The translations under genes were made by a program, and so were the position numbers. Below, piece by piece: positions 9,290-18,879 of a DNA stretch of 64,000 bases (its first letter is position 1; each line of letters opens with the position of its first letter). Below the pieces are notes generated by a model that did not search any database, was not told the DNA's origin, and was given only the letters and a program-made list of their open reading frames with translations. The DNA comes from Aliarcobacter cryaerophilus ATCC 43158 (GTDB lineage Bacteria; Campylobacterota; Campylobacteria; Campylobacterales; Arcobacteraceae), in the NCBI RefSeq assembly GCF_003660105.1, contig NZ_CP032823.1, positions 1,798,001-1,862,000 of the forward strand. The letters are read 5' to 3'.

Positions 9290-10177
9290 TTATTTAGCTT
9301 TTCCCTTTGAAAATAGTTCATCCATTTTTTGCTCATAAGCATGGTAGTTTAACATATCGTATAACTCCATTCTTGTTTGCATTGTACTAATAACACCTGC
9401 TTGTGTTCCTTTATCTTTTAACTCTTGATAAACATTTAGCGCAGCTTTATTCATTGCTCTAAATGCTGAAAGTGGGTAAAGAACCATATCAATTCCAACA
9501 CTTGCTAACTCTTCAGTTGTAAATAGTGGAGTTGCTCCAAACTCAGTAATATTTGCTAAAACTGGTACAGTCATAGCATCTGTAAACTCTTTGTACTCTT
9601 TTAAAGTATGAACAGCTTCAGCAAAAATAGCATCAGCACCAGCTTCAACATAAGCTTTAGCTCTAGCAATCGCAGCAGCTTGTCCTTCGCTTGCATGTGC
9701 ATCTGTTCTAGCAATAATATAAAAATCTGGATCTAACTCTTTTTTAGCATCAACAGCAGCTCTGATTCTATCACACATCTCTTCAGTAGTTACAAGCTCT
9801 TTATTTGGTCTATGACCACATCTTTTTGCAGCAACTTGATCTTCAATGTGCATTCCAGCAGCACCACTTCTAATAAATTCTTTAACAGTACGAGCCACAT
9901 TAAATGCATGTCCCCAACCAGTATCAGCATCAACGATTAATGGAGTATCACAAATAGAAGTAACTCTTCTAACATCAATACAAACATCTTCAATCATAGT
10001 CATACCTAAATCTGGTAAACCATAAGATGCATTCGCAATTCCTCCACCACTTAAATAGATAGCTTTATGTCCTACTTTTGTAGCTTGTAATGCTTGATAA
10101 GCATTAATTGTCCCAACAATTTGTAGAGGGTTTGAAGCTTTTAGGGCTTCTCTAAATCTTTTTCCTGCACTTGTCAT
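9290..10177 (-). CDS. prpB: 2-methylisocitrate lyase PrpB
   Basis: A 295-residue isocitrate-lyase superfamily enzyme that cleaves 2-methylisocitrate to pyruvate and succinate, the last step of the methylcitrate cycle. The catalytic loop [14 protein letters not shown] (about 120) carries the active-site Cys, and [12 protein letters not shown] (about 83) supplies the metal-binding Asp residues. It is the first gene of the minus-strand prp unit and faces a divergent HTH regulator across a 172-base control region. A ribosome site AAAAGGA precedes ATG. Confidence 0.96.
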   Translation of the reverse strand: MTSAGKRFREALKASNPLQIVGTINAYQALQATKVGHKAIYLSGGGIANASYGLPDLGMTMIEDVCIDVRRVTSICDTPLIVDADTGWGHAFNVARTVKEFIRSGAAGMHIEDQVAAKRCGHRPNKELVTTEEMCDRIRAAVDAKKELDPDFYIIARTDAHASEGQAAAIARAKAYVEAGADAIFAEAVHTLKEYKEFTDAMTVPVLANITEFGATPLFTTEELASVGIDMVLYPLSAFRAMNKAALNVYQELKDKGTQAGVISTMQTRMELYDMLNYHAYEQKMDELFSKGKAK

Positions 10178-10349
10178 TTGTATATCCTTTTAAAATATTG
10201 TAGAGAAAATTATATCTATTTTGATTTTTTTTGTATGTATGATTTAAAATCTAATTTTACAATTTTTATACATTTTTTATAATTTGAACATAATTTGTTT
10301 TTATGTATTATTTTTGTACAATATACGAAAATTTTATTAAAGGAAGCTT
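10178..10349. promoter_or_regulatory. Divergent control region for prpB and its regulator
   Basis: 172 bases of extremely AT-rich DNA between two divergent starts. It contains repeated TGTAT/ATACA-type half-sites (TGTAT at 10232, ATACAT at 10268, ATGTAT at 10303) and a perfect TTGTACAA palindrome at 10314-10321. These are candidate operators for the adjacent HTH protein. No unambiguous -35 element is visible. Confidence 0.5.
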
Positions 10350-11327
10350 ATGGATTTTAAAAATTCAATAGAAAAATTTATAGAGATATTTAATCGTTCA
10401 AACCTTAGTATTTCAAAATTTGCTAGCTTGATTGATAAAGACAGAAGAACTATAACATCGTGGATTGATAGAGTTAGTAATGTAGAAATAAGTAGCGAAA
10501 TCCAAAGTAAAATCTGTAAAGAGTTTAGGTATCCAAAGTATATTTGGGAAGATGCTTGTAGTGGTGAAGAGTTTTTGAAGTCTATTACTTCTATACCTCA
10601 AAAAGAGGTTAGAATTATAGATGAAGACTACAAAGGAAGACTTCAATATATAATAGAACATGAAAAAAATAGAAGATTTGTAATTCAAGCACAATTCCCA
10701 GGACCAATGTATAGAGATAGTGCTGTACGAAAAGTGTACAAAACAACAAATAGTTCTGATATAGAAGATTTAAAACAAGAAAGAATTAACCAAATGTTAA
10801 GATATGACTATGATACAACAGAATGGTACTCTATAAAATCGGTTCTTAGCTTTTGTTTTGCAAGTATTGGGAATTTTTTTACAAGAGATGAAAAAATAAA
10901 AATATTAGAACTTATGCATGAGCTTTTTAACAATAACTACAATAAAAAACTATTTTTATTTGACTCATTTTCAAGAAAGATATATGGAATGGAGACAACA
11001 TATATATCTATAAATGTAAAAAATAAAATACTATTTTTTAAATCACCAATAGAGTCTGTTTTTATAGAAATAAGAAATAAAAGCTTAGTTGAAAGAATGC
11101 ACAAATATTATAGTTCATCAATAGAAGCACCATCTCATGTAAATTTTTTGGATTCTGTAAAGATTTTAAAGATACTTCAAGATGCAGTAAAATACAATAA
11201 CACAATAACTCAAGCCTATGAGACAATAAACCGTGAAACAAACTATGGAGAGCTTTTTTACAATAATCTTAGTATTGATTTACAAAAAGAGGTAACTCCA
11301 CCAAGAACAGGGCATAGAAGATATTAA
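10350..11327 (+). CDS. Putative transcriptional regulator of the prp operon
   Basis: A 325-residue protein with an N-terminal XRE/Cro-type helix-turn-helix at about residues 16-60 (LSISKFASLIDKDRRTITSW), followed by a long region that I cannot assign to a known ligand domain. It is not a sigma-54 type PrpR, because there is no AAA+ or Walker motif. Its divergent position next to prpB suggests local control of propionate catabolism. The C-terminus is basic (RTGHRRY). ATG is preceded by AAAGGAAG. Function is inferred from the HTH and the neighbourhood only. Confidence 0.7.
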   Translation: MDFKNSIEKFIEIFNRSNLSISKFASLIDKDRRTITSWIDRVSNVEISSEIQSKICKEFRYPKYIWEDACSGEEFLKSITSIPQKEVRIIDEDYKGRLQYIIEHEKNRRFVIQAQFPGPMYRDSAVRKVYKTTNSSDIEDLKQERINQMLRYDYDTTEWYSIKSVLSFCFASIGNFFTRDEKIKILELMHELFNNNYNKKLFLFDSFSRKIYGMETTYISINVKNKILFFKSPIESVFIEIRNKSLVERMHKYYSSSIEAPSHVNFLDSVKILKILQDAVKYNNTITQAYETINRETNYGELFYNNLSIDLQKEVTPPRTGHRRY

Positions 11328-11350
11328 AAAAATTTATAAAAAGGTAAAAA

Positions 11351-12277
11351 ATGAAAATAGTAATTTTAGATAGAAAAACATTAGGATTTGATATAGATGT
11401 ATCAATTTTTGAGAAATTTGGTAGTGTAATATCTTTTGATGTAACAAACCCAGATGAAACAAAAGAAAGAATTAAAGATGCAGATATTATTTTAACAAAT
11501 AAGGTTTATGTAGGGAAAAATGAGCTAGATAACTCAAAAGTAAAACTAATTTGTATAACTGCTACAGGTACAAATAATGTAGATTTAATTTATGCAAAAG
11601 AAGCAAATATAGATGTAAAAAATGTAGCTGGTTATTCAACTTCAAGTGTTGTACAGCTAGGATTTTCTATGATATTCTACTTTGTACAAAAACTAGACTA
11701 CTACAAAAAATACGTAGATGATGGGAATTGGCAAAAAAGCGATATTTTTACTCATATAGATATGCCATTTTTTGAACTTGATGGTAAAAAGGTTGGAATT
11801 ATTGGTCTTGGTGAGATAGGAAGAGATTTTGCAAAAAAAGCTAAAGCTTTTTCTTGTGAAGTGTTTTATTACTCTACAAGTGGCAAAAATGAAAATAGTG
11901 AGTACAAAAGTGTAAGCTTAGAAGAGTTGCTAAAAACTTGCGATATTATATCTGTTCATGCACCTTTAAATGATAAAACAAAAGATTTACTAGGATACAA
12001 AGAGTTAAATCTTCTAAAAGATGGTGCTATTTTACTAAATCTAGGTCGTGGTGGAATTATAAATGAAACTGATTTGGCAAAAATTTTAGATGAAAAAGAG
12101 ATTTATTGTGGACTCGATGTTGTTACAAAAGAGCCAATTGAGCAAAATAATCCACTTTTAAGTGTAACAAATAAGCAAAGACTTCTTTTAACACCTCATA
12201 TTGCATGGGCTAGTATTGAAGCTAGAAAAAGATTAATAGAAAAAGTGGCAAAAAATATAGAAGACTTTTTAAAGTAA
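11351..12277 (+). CDS. D-2-hydroxyacid dehydrogenase (glycerate dehydrogenase-like)
   Basis: A 308-residue NAD-dependent dehydrogenase of the D-isomer-specific family. VGIIGLGEIGRDFAKKA (about 144-160) is the NAD-binding glycine motif, NLGRGGIINETDL (about 233) contains the substrate Arg region, and LTPHIAWAS (about 279) contains the catalytic His. It would interconvert hydroxypyruvate or another 2-keto acid with its D-hydroxyacid. The exact substrate cannot be read from sequence. It begins 23 bases after the prp regulator on the same strand, so it may share that transcript. A bidirectional terminator follows. Confidence 0.85.
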   Translation: MKIVILDRKTLGFDIDVSIFEKFGSVISFDVTNPDETKERIKDADIILTNKVYVGKNELDNSKVKLICITATGTNNVDLIYAKEANIDVKNVAGYSTSSVVQLGFSMIFYFVQKLDYYKKYVDDGNWQKSDIFTHIDMPFFELDGKKVGIIGLGEIGRDFAKKAKAFSCEVFYYSTSGKNENSEYKSVSLEELLKTCDIISVHAPLNDKTKDLLGYKELNLLKDGAILLNLGRGGIINETDLAKILDEKEIYCGLDVVTKEPIEQNNPLLSVTNKQRLLLTPHIAWASIEARKRLIEKVAKNIEDFLK

Positions 12278-12301
12278 AAAAGTAGATTAAATCTACTTTT
12301 T
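12277..12301. terminator. Bidirectional terminator
   Basis: A 12-base stem (AAAAAGTAGATT and its complement) with A and T runs on opposite flanks. It is placed between the converging hydroxyacid dehydrogenase and DAHP synthase genes and can end both. Confidence 0.75.
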
Positions 12302-12304
12302 CTT

Positions 12305-13657
12305 CTATTTTCTAGCTTCTTTTAGAGTATTTGCTATCATAAATGATAATTCTAAAGCTTGATCAGCATTTAATCTTGGATCACATTGTGTGTGATATCT
12401 ACTTGCTAAATCACTCTCTTTAACAGCTGAAGATTTACTTCCTGTACACTCTGTTACATTTTGTCCTGTCATTTCAAGATGAATTCCACCAGCGTAAGAA
12501 CCTTGAGCTTTATGAATTTGGAAGAACTGTTTTACTTCACCTAAAATAGCTTCAAAATCTCTAGTTTTGTAACCATTATCAGCTTTTATAGTATTTCCAT
12601 GCATAGGATCACTTGACCACAATACTTTTTTACCTTCTTTTTCAACTCTTGCTAAAAGTTTTGGAAAATATTCAGCTATTTTTTCATTACCCATTCTTAC
12701 AATTAAATTTAATCTTCCAGCTTCATTTTCAGGATTTAAAGCATCAATTAGTTTAATTAATTCATCCTCTTTCATAGATGGACCAACCTTACAACCAATT
12801 GGATTTTTGATTCCTCTAAAATACTCAATATGAGCACCATTAAGATCTCTAGTTCTATCTCCAATCCATAACATATGAGCCGAACAATTAAACCAATCTT
12901 TTGTGATTGAATCTCTTCTTGTAAGTGCCTCTTCATAGTTTAATAAAAGTGCTTCATGAGAAGTAAATAGAGTTGTTTGATTTAACTGTGGAGTATTTTC
13001 ACTTGTAATTCCACATGCTTTCATAAAAGCTAAACTTTCACTAATTTTATTTGCTATCTCTTCATATTTTGCGCCCAAAGTATTATCTTTTACAAAGTCT
13101 AAATTCCATAAGTGAACTTGATTTAAATCAGCCATTCCACCTCTTGCAAATGCTCTTAAAAGATTCATAGTAGCTGCACTTTGATTATATGCTTTTAGAA
13201 GTTTTTTTGCTTTTGGCTCTCTTGAACCAATATCAAAATCTATATCATTTACAATATCTCCTCTGTATGAAGGAAGACTTAATCCATCTATATCTTCAAA
13301 ATCAGAACTTCTAGGTTTTGCAAACTGTCCAGCTACACGACCAACTTTTACAACAGGACAACCTCCTGAAAAAGTCAAAACTACTGCCATTTGCATCATT
13401 ACTTTAAATAAATCTTTTATATTTGTCGCATTAAATACATTAAACGATTCAGCACAATCTCCACCTTGAAGTAAAAAAGCCTCACCATTTACAACTTTAG
13501 CAAGTTGTTTTTTAAGATTTAAAGCTTCTCCTGCAAAAATAAGTGGTGGATAAGATGCCAACTCTTTTTCTACTTGTTTTAAAGTTACTAAATCATTATA
13601 AATTGGTTGTTGTTTAATTGGAAAATCTCTCCAACTACTTGGACTCCATGTTTTCAT
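12305..13657 (-). CDS. aroG: Class II (plant-type) DAHP synthase
   Basis: A 450-residue 3-deoxy-7-phosphoheptulonate synthase of the type II family. It condenses phosphoenolpyruvate and erythrose 4-phosphate at the entry to aromatic amino acid synthesis. Signatures include [11 protein letters not shown] (about 78-88, metal-binding Cys), [11 protein letters not shown] (about 107) and [12 protein letters not shown] (about 346). Its length is typical of bacterial class II enzymes. The adjacent transaldolase, which handles erythrose 4-phosphate, is a sensible neighbour. A TTTACC-type site on the minus strand precedes ATG. Confidence 0.93.
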   Translation of the reverse strand: MKTWSPSSWRDFPIKQQPIYNDLVTLKQVEKELASYPPLIFAGEALNLKKQLAKVVNGEAFLLQGGDCAESFNVFNATNIKDLFKVMMQMAVVLTFSGGCPVVKVGRVAGQFAKPRSSDFEDIDGLSLPSYRGDIVNDIDFDIGSREPKAKKLLKAYNQSAATMNLLRAFARGGMADLNQVHLWNLDFVKDNTLGAKYEEIANKISESLAFMKACGITSENTPQLNQTTLFTSHEALLLNYEEALTRRDSITKDWFNCSAHMLWIGDRTRDLNGAHIEYFRGIKNPIGCKVGPSMKEDELIKLIDALNPENEAGRLNLIVRMGNEKIAEYFPKLLARVEKEGKKVLWSSDPMHGNTIKADNGYKTRDFEAILGEVKQFFQIHKAQGSYAGGIHLEMTGQNVTECTGSKSSAVKESDLASRYHTQCDPRLNADQALELSFMIANTLKEARK

Positions 13658-13717
13658 TTTTTACCTTTTGTATATTTATTATTGGAAAAATTTTATCCAA
13701 TATATCTTAAATCAAAA

Positions 13718-14710
13718 TTAATGTTTTAATTTTGACAATAACTCTTTAAATGACACTTTAAATGCATCCAGACCTTCATTTAAAAGCTTTTCATAAACAT
13801 CATTTAATTTAATCCCATTTTGTTCTAAACTTTTTAAATATTTATCACACTCATCTTCACTAATGATAACACTTTGCTCTTTTTTTCCATCTTTTAACCA
13901 ATCTTCAATAGTTCCAAGAGGTGCTGTATTTACAGAATTTGGATATATTAAATTATCTACATAATATGTAGGACTCAACTCATTTCCTTTTACACCAGTA
14001 CTTGCAAAAAGTGTTCTTATATTTGAATTCTCTAATTTATTTACTTCGTAATAACATTTTGTAGCATTTACAATACCTAGTTTAGATGTAACAAGACCTT
14101 TTGAACCTAAAGTTGTGTCCATTAATCTATCAAATCTTGAAACAAAAATAGATACAACACCTTTTGTATCCTTATTTGAAGCTTTAATTCCATCATCAAG
14201 TGCAATTGCACAATTTTTAGCTTGTTGGGGTGAAAAAATCAAAGTTGCATTTATATGAATTCCTCTTGAACTAAGTTCTCTCATAGCAATATATCCAGCA
14301 GCAGTTGCTGGAATTTTTATCATTACATTATCAGCATTTAAACTTTTATAAATTCTAAGTCCTTCTTCTATAGTTCCAGTTGCATCATCACATAAAAGAG
14401 GATCAACTTCAATAGAGATAAATCCATTATTTGTATTAATTTTATAAAGTGGCTCTAAAAGTTCAGCTGCTCTTCTTATATCTGTAAATGCTAATTCTTC
14501 ATAAATTCTTTTTTGATCATTTGCTTGAAGCATATCGAGCTGTTGCTTATAAGCAACAGAACCCGTAATTGAAGCTTCAAAAATAGCTGGGTTTGATGTA
14601 GCACCTTTTATAATTTCATCATTTATTATCTCTTGAAATCTATTTTCCAAGAAATCTCTTTCAATAAAATCACACCAAATTGAGTAGTTTATCTCTTCAA
14701 ATTCTTTCAT
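13718..14710 (-). CDS. tal: Transaldolase
   Basis: A 330-residue transaldolase that moves a dihydroxyacetone unit in the non-oxidative pentose phosphate pathway. KGATSNPAIFEASI (about 35-48) is the family start signature, and VMIKIPATAAGYIAM (about 129-143) contains the Schiff-base Lys. It begins three bases after serB ends on the same strand, so serB and tal probably form one operon. Its length matches the class found in cyanobacteria and Campylobacterota. Confidence 0.93.
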   Translation of the reverse strand: MKEFEEINYSIWCDFIERDFLENRFQEIINDEIIKGATSNPAIFEASITGSVAYKQQLDMLQANDQKRIYEELAFTDIRRAAELLEPLYKINTNNGFISIEVDPLLCDDATGTIEEGLRIYKSLNADNVMIKIPATAAGYIAMRELSSRGIHINATLIFSPQQAKNCAIALDDGIKASNKDTKGVVSIFVSRFDRLMDTTLGSKGLVTSKLGIVNATKCYYEVNKLENSNIRTLFASTGVKGNELSPTYYVDNLIYPNSVNTAPLGTIEDWLKDGKKEQSVIISEDECDKYLKSLEQNGIKLNDVYEKLLNEGLDAFKVSFKELLSKLKH

Positions 14711-14713
14711 CTT

Positions 14714-15340
14714 TTAAACCTTTATATGTTCTAAAATTTTTGTTAAATCTTTTGTATCTATTATTATATTTGCCTCTTTTTTAAGCACATCTTTTGCACA
14801 AAAAGCAACTCTTGTATCAGCTTGGGCAAACATAGACAAATCATTTGCTCCATCTCCACAAACTAAAGTATTCTCTTTTGAGATTTTTAAAAGATTTTGT
14901 AATCTTTTTATCATATCCCCTTTTGAGTAACTAAACATCATATCTCCACCAACAAGTCCTGTTAAAATTCCATCTTTTTCATGTAAGATATTTGAAAAAT
15001 CAGCATCAAGCCCTAGTTTTTCTTTTGCTGGGCTTGTTCCAACTCTAAAACCACCACTGAAACAGACAACTTTATAATTCATCTTTTTCAATTGTGTTAC
15101 AATTTCATAAGAACCTTTCATCAAAGGTAAATTTGCACAAATTTCTACAACTTTTTTATTATCCATTCCTTTTAAAAGTGCAACTCTTTGAATTAAAGAT
15201 TCAAAAAAATCAAGTCTTCCACTCATAGCCTCTTCGGTAATTTTTTTAACTTCATCGCCCAAACCAAACTCAAAAGCTAAAATGTCAATTGTTTCCCCAT
15301 CCATAAGAGTTGAGTCAAAATCAAAAACTGCTAATTTCAT
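14714..15340 (-). CDS. serB: Phosphoserine phosphatase SerB
   Basis: A 208-residue HAD-superfamily phosphatase that makes serine from phosphoserine. The HAD motif I nucleophile is in AVFDFDSTLMDGETID (about 4-19), motif II Ser in VVCFSGGFRVG (about 91-101), and motif IV in LVCGDGANDLSMF (about 158). It lacks the N-terminal ACT domain of some homologues, so it is the short form. It lies directly upstream of tal. Confidence 0.93.
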   Translation of the reverse strand: MKLAVFDFDSTLMDGETIDILAFEFGLGDEVKKITEEAMSGRLDFFESLIQRVALLKGMDNKKVVEICANLPLMKGSYEIVTQLKKMNYKVVCFSGGFRVGTSPAKEKLGLDADFSNILHEKDGILTGLVGGDMMFSYSKGDMIKRLQNLLKISKENTLVCGDGANDLSMFAQADTRVAFCAKDVLKKEANIIIDTKDLTKILEHIKV

Positions 15341-15369
15341 AAATATCCTAAAAATTAAATATTAAAAGG

Positions 15370-15375
15370 TATAAT
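15370..15375 (+). promoter_or_regulatory. Promoter -10 box for metF
   Basis: A TATAAT preceded by GG lies about 45 bases before the metF ATG. A T-rich -35 region without a consensus is usual for sigma-70 promoters in this group. Confidence 0.55.
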
Positions 15376-15420
15376 ATTAGCCAAATTTAACTAAAATAGT
15401 TTAAAAGGAATGTATTTAAA

Positions 15421-16335
15421 ATGTTTGAAACACTTATTTCTAAACTTCAAGAAGATAAATATTTAACACTTGAAACAACACCTCAGCATGAACCATCAAT
15501 GCACAATATTGTTGAGAAAATCAAAAAATTTAAAATTGATTCAAAAGTAGATGGTTTTACTTGCACAGATAATCCGCTTGCAAAACTTAAATACAACTCA
15601 CTTTTTGCTGCATTAAAACTTCAGCAAGAGTTTAAAAAACCAGTAATTGCAACAATGACTATGCGAGATAGAAATAAAATAGCTTTACAATCAGATTTAC
15701 TTGGTGCAAATGATTTTGACATTAGAGCAATTTTAGCCATAACAGGAGATCCCGCAAATATGAGTGACCAACCAAATAGCAAAGGAGTTTTTGAAGCAAA
15801 CTCTTTAATGCTTTTAAAGATGATTAAATCTTTTAACTATGGTATGGATTTTGCAGGTCGTCCTTTTAAAATAGAACCTAAACAGATTTTTCCATTTGCA
15901 GTTGTAAATGCCTATGCAAAAAACTTTGGGAGCTTAGAGAAAAAAATGCACCTAAAAATTCAAAATGGTGCTGTTGGAATTATTACTCAACCTGTTTTTG
16001 ATATTGAAAATGTAAAAAAACTATTGGGAAATTTTGAAAATGCAAAAGAAAATGTGGAAGGTGATAAAAGAAAAGCTCAATTAATTCTTGGAGTTTTTCC
16101 TATTACAAAACTAAGAACTGCCCTATTTTTATCTGCGCAAGTTCCAGGTATTCATGTACCTCAATTTTGGATAGATGAACTTGAACGTGCTCACAGTATT
16201 AGTGAAGAAGAAGAGTACAAAGTAGGAATGCAACTAAGTCGTAATTTATTTCAAGAGATAAATAAAATCCATCCAAAAATTCACCTAATGACTGCAAATA
16301 ATAAATTTGAAGTTGCAAGTGAGATTTTAGATTGA
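15421..16335 (+). CDS. metF: 5,10-Methylenetetrahydrofolate reductase MetF
   Basis: A 304-residue FAD-dependent reductase that makes 5-methyltetrahydrofolate, the methyl donor for MetH, which is also encoded in this window. TLETTPQHEPS (about 17-27) is the variant start of the substrate pocket. AILAITGDPANMS (about 105-117) is the flavin-binding region, and GVFPITKLRTALFLS (about 228-242) is conserved. AAAAGGAATG gives a good ribosome site. The stop overlaps the start of ruvX. Confidence 0.9.
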   Translation: MFETLISKLQEDKYLTLETTPQHEPSMHNIVEKIKKFKIDSKVDGFTCTDNPLAKLKYNSLFAALKLQQEFKKPVIATMTMRDRNKIALQSDLLGANDFDIRAILAITGDPANMSDQPNSKGVFEANSLMLLKMIKSFNYGMDFAGRPFKIEPKQIFPFAVVNAYAKNFGSLEKKMHLKIQNGAVGIITQPVFDIENVKKLLGNFENAKENVEGDKRKAQLILGVFPITKLRTALFLSAQVPGIHVPQFWIDELERAHSISEEEEYKVGMQLSRNLFQEINKIHPKIHLMTANNKFEVASEILD

Positions 16336-16727
16336 GATTAGCTTGTATTGACGTTGGGCTAAAACGAATTGGAGTTGCAATTTGTATTATGAGTGATATT
16401 GTAACTCCACAAAATGCAATTATTAGAAAAAATAGAAATCAAGCTGCTCTTGAAGTAAATAATTTTTTAAATGAGTGGCAAATAGAAAAACTAATAATTG
16501 GACTTCCAAGCTCAAGCATCGATACACAAAATAGAATAAAACACTTTACAAATTTACTAGAGCTAAAAATACCTTATGAATTTCAAGAAGAAAATCTTAG
16601 CTCAATTGAAGCAAAAGAGCTTATGAAAGGTGAAGTAAAACAAATAAGAGATGGAAGAATTGATTCTATTGCTGCAAAAATAATTTTAGAAAGATATATA
16701 AATTTAAGCAAAAAAACAATAAAATAG
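16332..16727 (+). CDS. ruvX: RuvX/YqgF-family putative Holliday junction resolvase
   Basis: A 131-residue RNase H-fold nuclease of the YqgF family, linked to pre-16S rRNA 5' end processing and to junction resolution. LACIDVGLKRIGVAI (about 3-17) carries the first catalytic Asp, LIIGLPSS (about 54) the second strand and RDGRIDSIAA (about 108) the last acidic residue. The start is TTG at 16332, which overlaps the metF stop, a typical translational coupling. Alternative ATG starts would delete the first catalytic strand. Confidence 0.88.
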   Translation: MRLACIDVGLKRIGVAICIMSDIVTPQNAIIRKNRNQAALEVNNFLNEWQIEKLIIGLPSSSIDTQNRIKHFTNLLELKIPYEFQEENLSSIEAKELMKGEVKQIRDGRIDSIAAKIILERYINLSKKTIK

Positions 16728-16746
16728 TCTAAAAAAAGGAAAACTT

Positions 16747-17973
16747 ATGAATTTTACATTTAATGCCTACTATACACTAATTGCAGCTGTTATAGTTTTA
16801 CTTATTGGTAAATTTTTAGTAAATAAAATAGAATTCTTAAGAAAATACAATATTCCAGAACCAGTTGCTGGTGGACTTGTAGCAGCTACAATTTCTACTT
16901 TAGTATATAATTTTTGGGGATATAGTATAACAACGAGTAGTGAACTTCAAACAAGTTTTATGCTTATATTTTTTATCTCAATTGGTCTTAGTGCAAATTT
17001 TACAAAACTAAAAGAGGGTGGAAAATCTCTTTTAATTTTTCTTTTTGTAGTTTCTGGTTTTATTATAATTCAAAACTTTGTAGGAATATCTCTTGCTACA
17101 GTTTTGGGAATTGATCCTTTAATTGGTCTAATTGCTGGTTCTATTTCGCTTACAGGAGGGCATGGAACAGCTGGAGCTTGGGGTTCAATTTTAGAAACAA
17201 AATATGGAATTGAAGGAGCAATGGGTCTTGGAATGGCAGCTGCAACTTTTGGTCTTGTAATGGGTGGAATTATTGGTGGACCACTAGCAAAATTTTTAAT
17301 AAATAGATATAAGCTTTCAAGTGAAAAAAATTTAAAACAAGATAATTCTAAAGATGAGAAAGTAATTGATGAGTTTGTTCCCTTTGAGTATCCAAAAGCT
17401 GTAAGATTAATAACTACAAATAGTGCAATTTCTACTTTAGCTCTTTTTGCAGCTTGTTTGGCTTTTGCTGATTTTATAACAAATTTAACAAAAGGTTCAC
17501 CATTTGAACTACCTACTTTCGTTTGGGCATTAGCAGGTGGTGTAATTTTAAGAAATAGCTTAGAAAATATCCTAAAAATTGAGATTTTTGATAGAGCCAT
17601 TGATGTCTTTGGAAATGCATCTCTATCTTTATATCTAGCAATGGCTTTACTATCTTTAAAACTTTGGCAACTATCAAACCTAGCTGGAGCTTTAACTGTA
17701 ATTTTAATTTCTCAAGTTATTATTATGATTTTATATGCTTATTTTGTAACTTTTAGAGTAATGGGTAAAAATTATGATGCAAGTATTTTAGCAGCTGGAC
17801 ATTGTGGTTTTGGTTTGGGAGCAACTCCTACAGCAGTTGCAAATATGCAAGCAATTACAAATATGTATGGACCTTCACAGAGAGCATTTTTAATAGTTCC
17901 ATTATGTGGAGCATTTTTTGTTGACTTAATAAATACTACAGTTATTCAAACCATCTTTAATATTTTTGAGTAA
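16747..17973 (+). CDS. gltS: Sodium/glutamate symporter GltS
   Basis: A 408-residue inner membrane carrier with about ten hydrophobic segments in two inverted halves. It takes up glutamate with sodium. SLTGGHGTAGAWG (about 133-145) and AGHCGFGLGATPTAVANM (about 350-367) are the two re-entrant loop signatures of the ESS family. A charged cytoplasmic loop lies in the middle (about 190-215). AAAGGA precedes ATG. It is separated from ruvX by 19 bases and could be co-transcribed. Confidence 0.93.
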   Translation: MNFTFNAYYTLIAAVIVLLIGKFLVNKIEFLRKYNIPEPVAGGLVAATISTLVYNFWGYSITTSSELQTSFMLIFFISIGLSANFTKLKEGGKSLLIFLFVVSGFIIIQNFVGISLATVLGIDPLIGLIAGSISLTGGHGTAGAWGSILETKYGIEGAMGLGMAAATFGLVMGGIIGGPLAKFLINRYKLSSEKNLKQDNSKDEKVIDEFVPFEYPKAVRLITTNSAISTLALFAACLAFADFITNLTKGSPFELPTFVWALAGGVILRNSLENILKIEIFDRAIDVFGNASLSLYLAMALLSLKLWQLSNLAGALTVILISQVIIMILYAYFVTFRVMGKNYDASILAAGHCGFGLGATPTAVANMQAITNMYGPSQRAFLIVPLCGAFFVDLINTTVIQTIFNIFE

Positions 17974-17979
17974 TTATTT

Positions 17980-18015
17980 AAACCTAAAGAACTTTTACAA
18001 GCTATTTAGGTTTTT
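17980..18015 (+). terminator. Possible gltS terminator
   Basis: AAACCTAAA and TTTAGGTTT form a 9-base stem with a long loop, followed by TTTTT on the plus strand. It overlaps the last codons of the converging DsbA-like gene. Confidence 0.5.
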
Positions 18016-18699
18016 GTTTATTCTTGAAATTACCTCTTCTAAACTACTATATCCAATAGATATATTTACTTTTTGTTTTTTATTTACAAGAATTAAACTA
18101 GGGAAAGAGCTACTTAAATTTCTTCCAAATATAAACTCATTTTGAAGTTTTTTATCCAAAGATTTATCTTCAAATAGCTTAGAAAACTCTTCAAAATCAA
18201 GATTTAAATCTTCACAAATTAATTTATAAAACTCTAATTTTTTTGTATCTTGTGAATTTGCATAAAATTTTTCTTGAATTTTAGAAAAAAACTCTAAAAC
18301 TATCTTACTATTATTAAAACTTAAAATTTTTGAAATCAAAACAGCCTTACAAGCTGGTGTTGTATCATAATCAAAATTTAATAAATCAAGTATTTCAAAA
18401 GAGAACTTTTTGCCTGTCCTATTTGAAATATTTGTCCATTCTTCTTTTAAAAAGCCTTTGAATCTTTTATCCCATAAAACTTGACCACTAGCTCTTAGTC
18501 CTGCAACAATAGTTTGGAATTTTATACCATTTTTAGCACAGTACTCTTGAGTATCTTTTAAAATATCACTCATTCCATAACACCAAGAACACATAGGATC
18601 ACCAATATAAAATAGTGTTGGTTGTTCTAGCTCCAACTCATCTTTTAAATCAACTTCCTTAACAGAGCAAACTCCTAATTTTTCATCACAAACTATCAT
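17995..18699 (-). CDS. DsbA-family thioredoxin-fold oxidoreductase
   Basis: A 234-residue thioredoxin-fold protein of the DsbA/FrnE superfamily. The redox motif CSWC lies in FYIGDPMCSWCYGM (about 31-44). No signal peptide is visible, so it is probably cytoplasmic and closer to the FrnE/2-hydroxychromene-like branch than to periplasmic DsbA. SFPSLILVN (about 198) supplies the cis-proline-type strand. It starts one base after the stop of the small DsrE-like gene and is clearly in one operon with it and the FmdE-like gene. The substrate is unknown. Confidence 0.78.
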   Translation of the reverse strand: MIVCDEKLGVCSVKEVDLKDELELEQPTLFYIGDPMCSWCYGMSDILKDTQEYCAKNGIKFQTIVAGLRASGQVLWDKRFKGFLKEEWTNISNRTGKKFSFEILDLLNFDYDTTPACKAVLISKILSFNNSKIVLEFFSKIQEKFYANSQDTKKLEFYKLICEDLNLDFEEFSKLFEDKSLDKKLQNEFIFGRNLSSSFPSLILVNKKQKVNISIGYSSLEEVISRINKNLNSL

Positions 18700-18700
18700 A

Positions 18701-18868
18701 TTAATATGTTAAAACTCTCTTTGCATTTATTGTCCACTCGCCTAACAAGTCCAAGCTTCCTCTTGTATCGTCATTTAAATATGGTTCATTTTTATAAGCA
18801 CCAGACCTTTTAAGACTTGTTCCACAAGCTTTTATACATACACCTAATTCCAAAATTTCTTTTATCAT
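18701..18868 (-). CDS. Half-length DsrE/DsrF-like protein (55 residues)
   Basis: A minus-strand gene with an excellent AAAGGAG site, ATG at 18868 and 55 codons. The product reads LGVCIKACGTSLKRSG (about 8-23) and ends LGEWTINAKRVLTY. This pattern (Gly-Val-x-Ile-x-x-Cys-Gly-Thr, then a Trp-Thr-x-x-Ala-x-x-Val-Leu end) matches the C-terminal half of DsrE/DsrF sulfur-transfer proteins, normally about 115 residues. The front half with the Rossmann strand is absent, and the upstream FmdE-like gene ends only 11 bases before. It may be a deletion product or a real small cysteine protein. It is one base from the DsbA-like start. Confidence 0.65.
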   Translation of the reverse strand: MIKEILELGVCIKACGTSLKRSGAYKNEPYLNDDTRGSLDLLGEWTINAKRVLTY

Positions 18869-18879
18869 AGAAAACTCCT

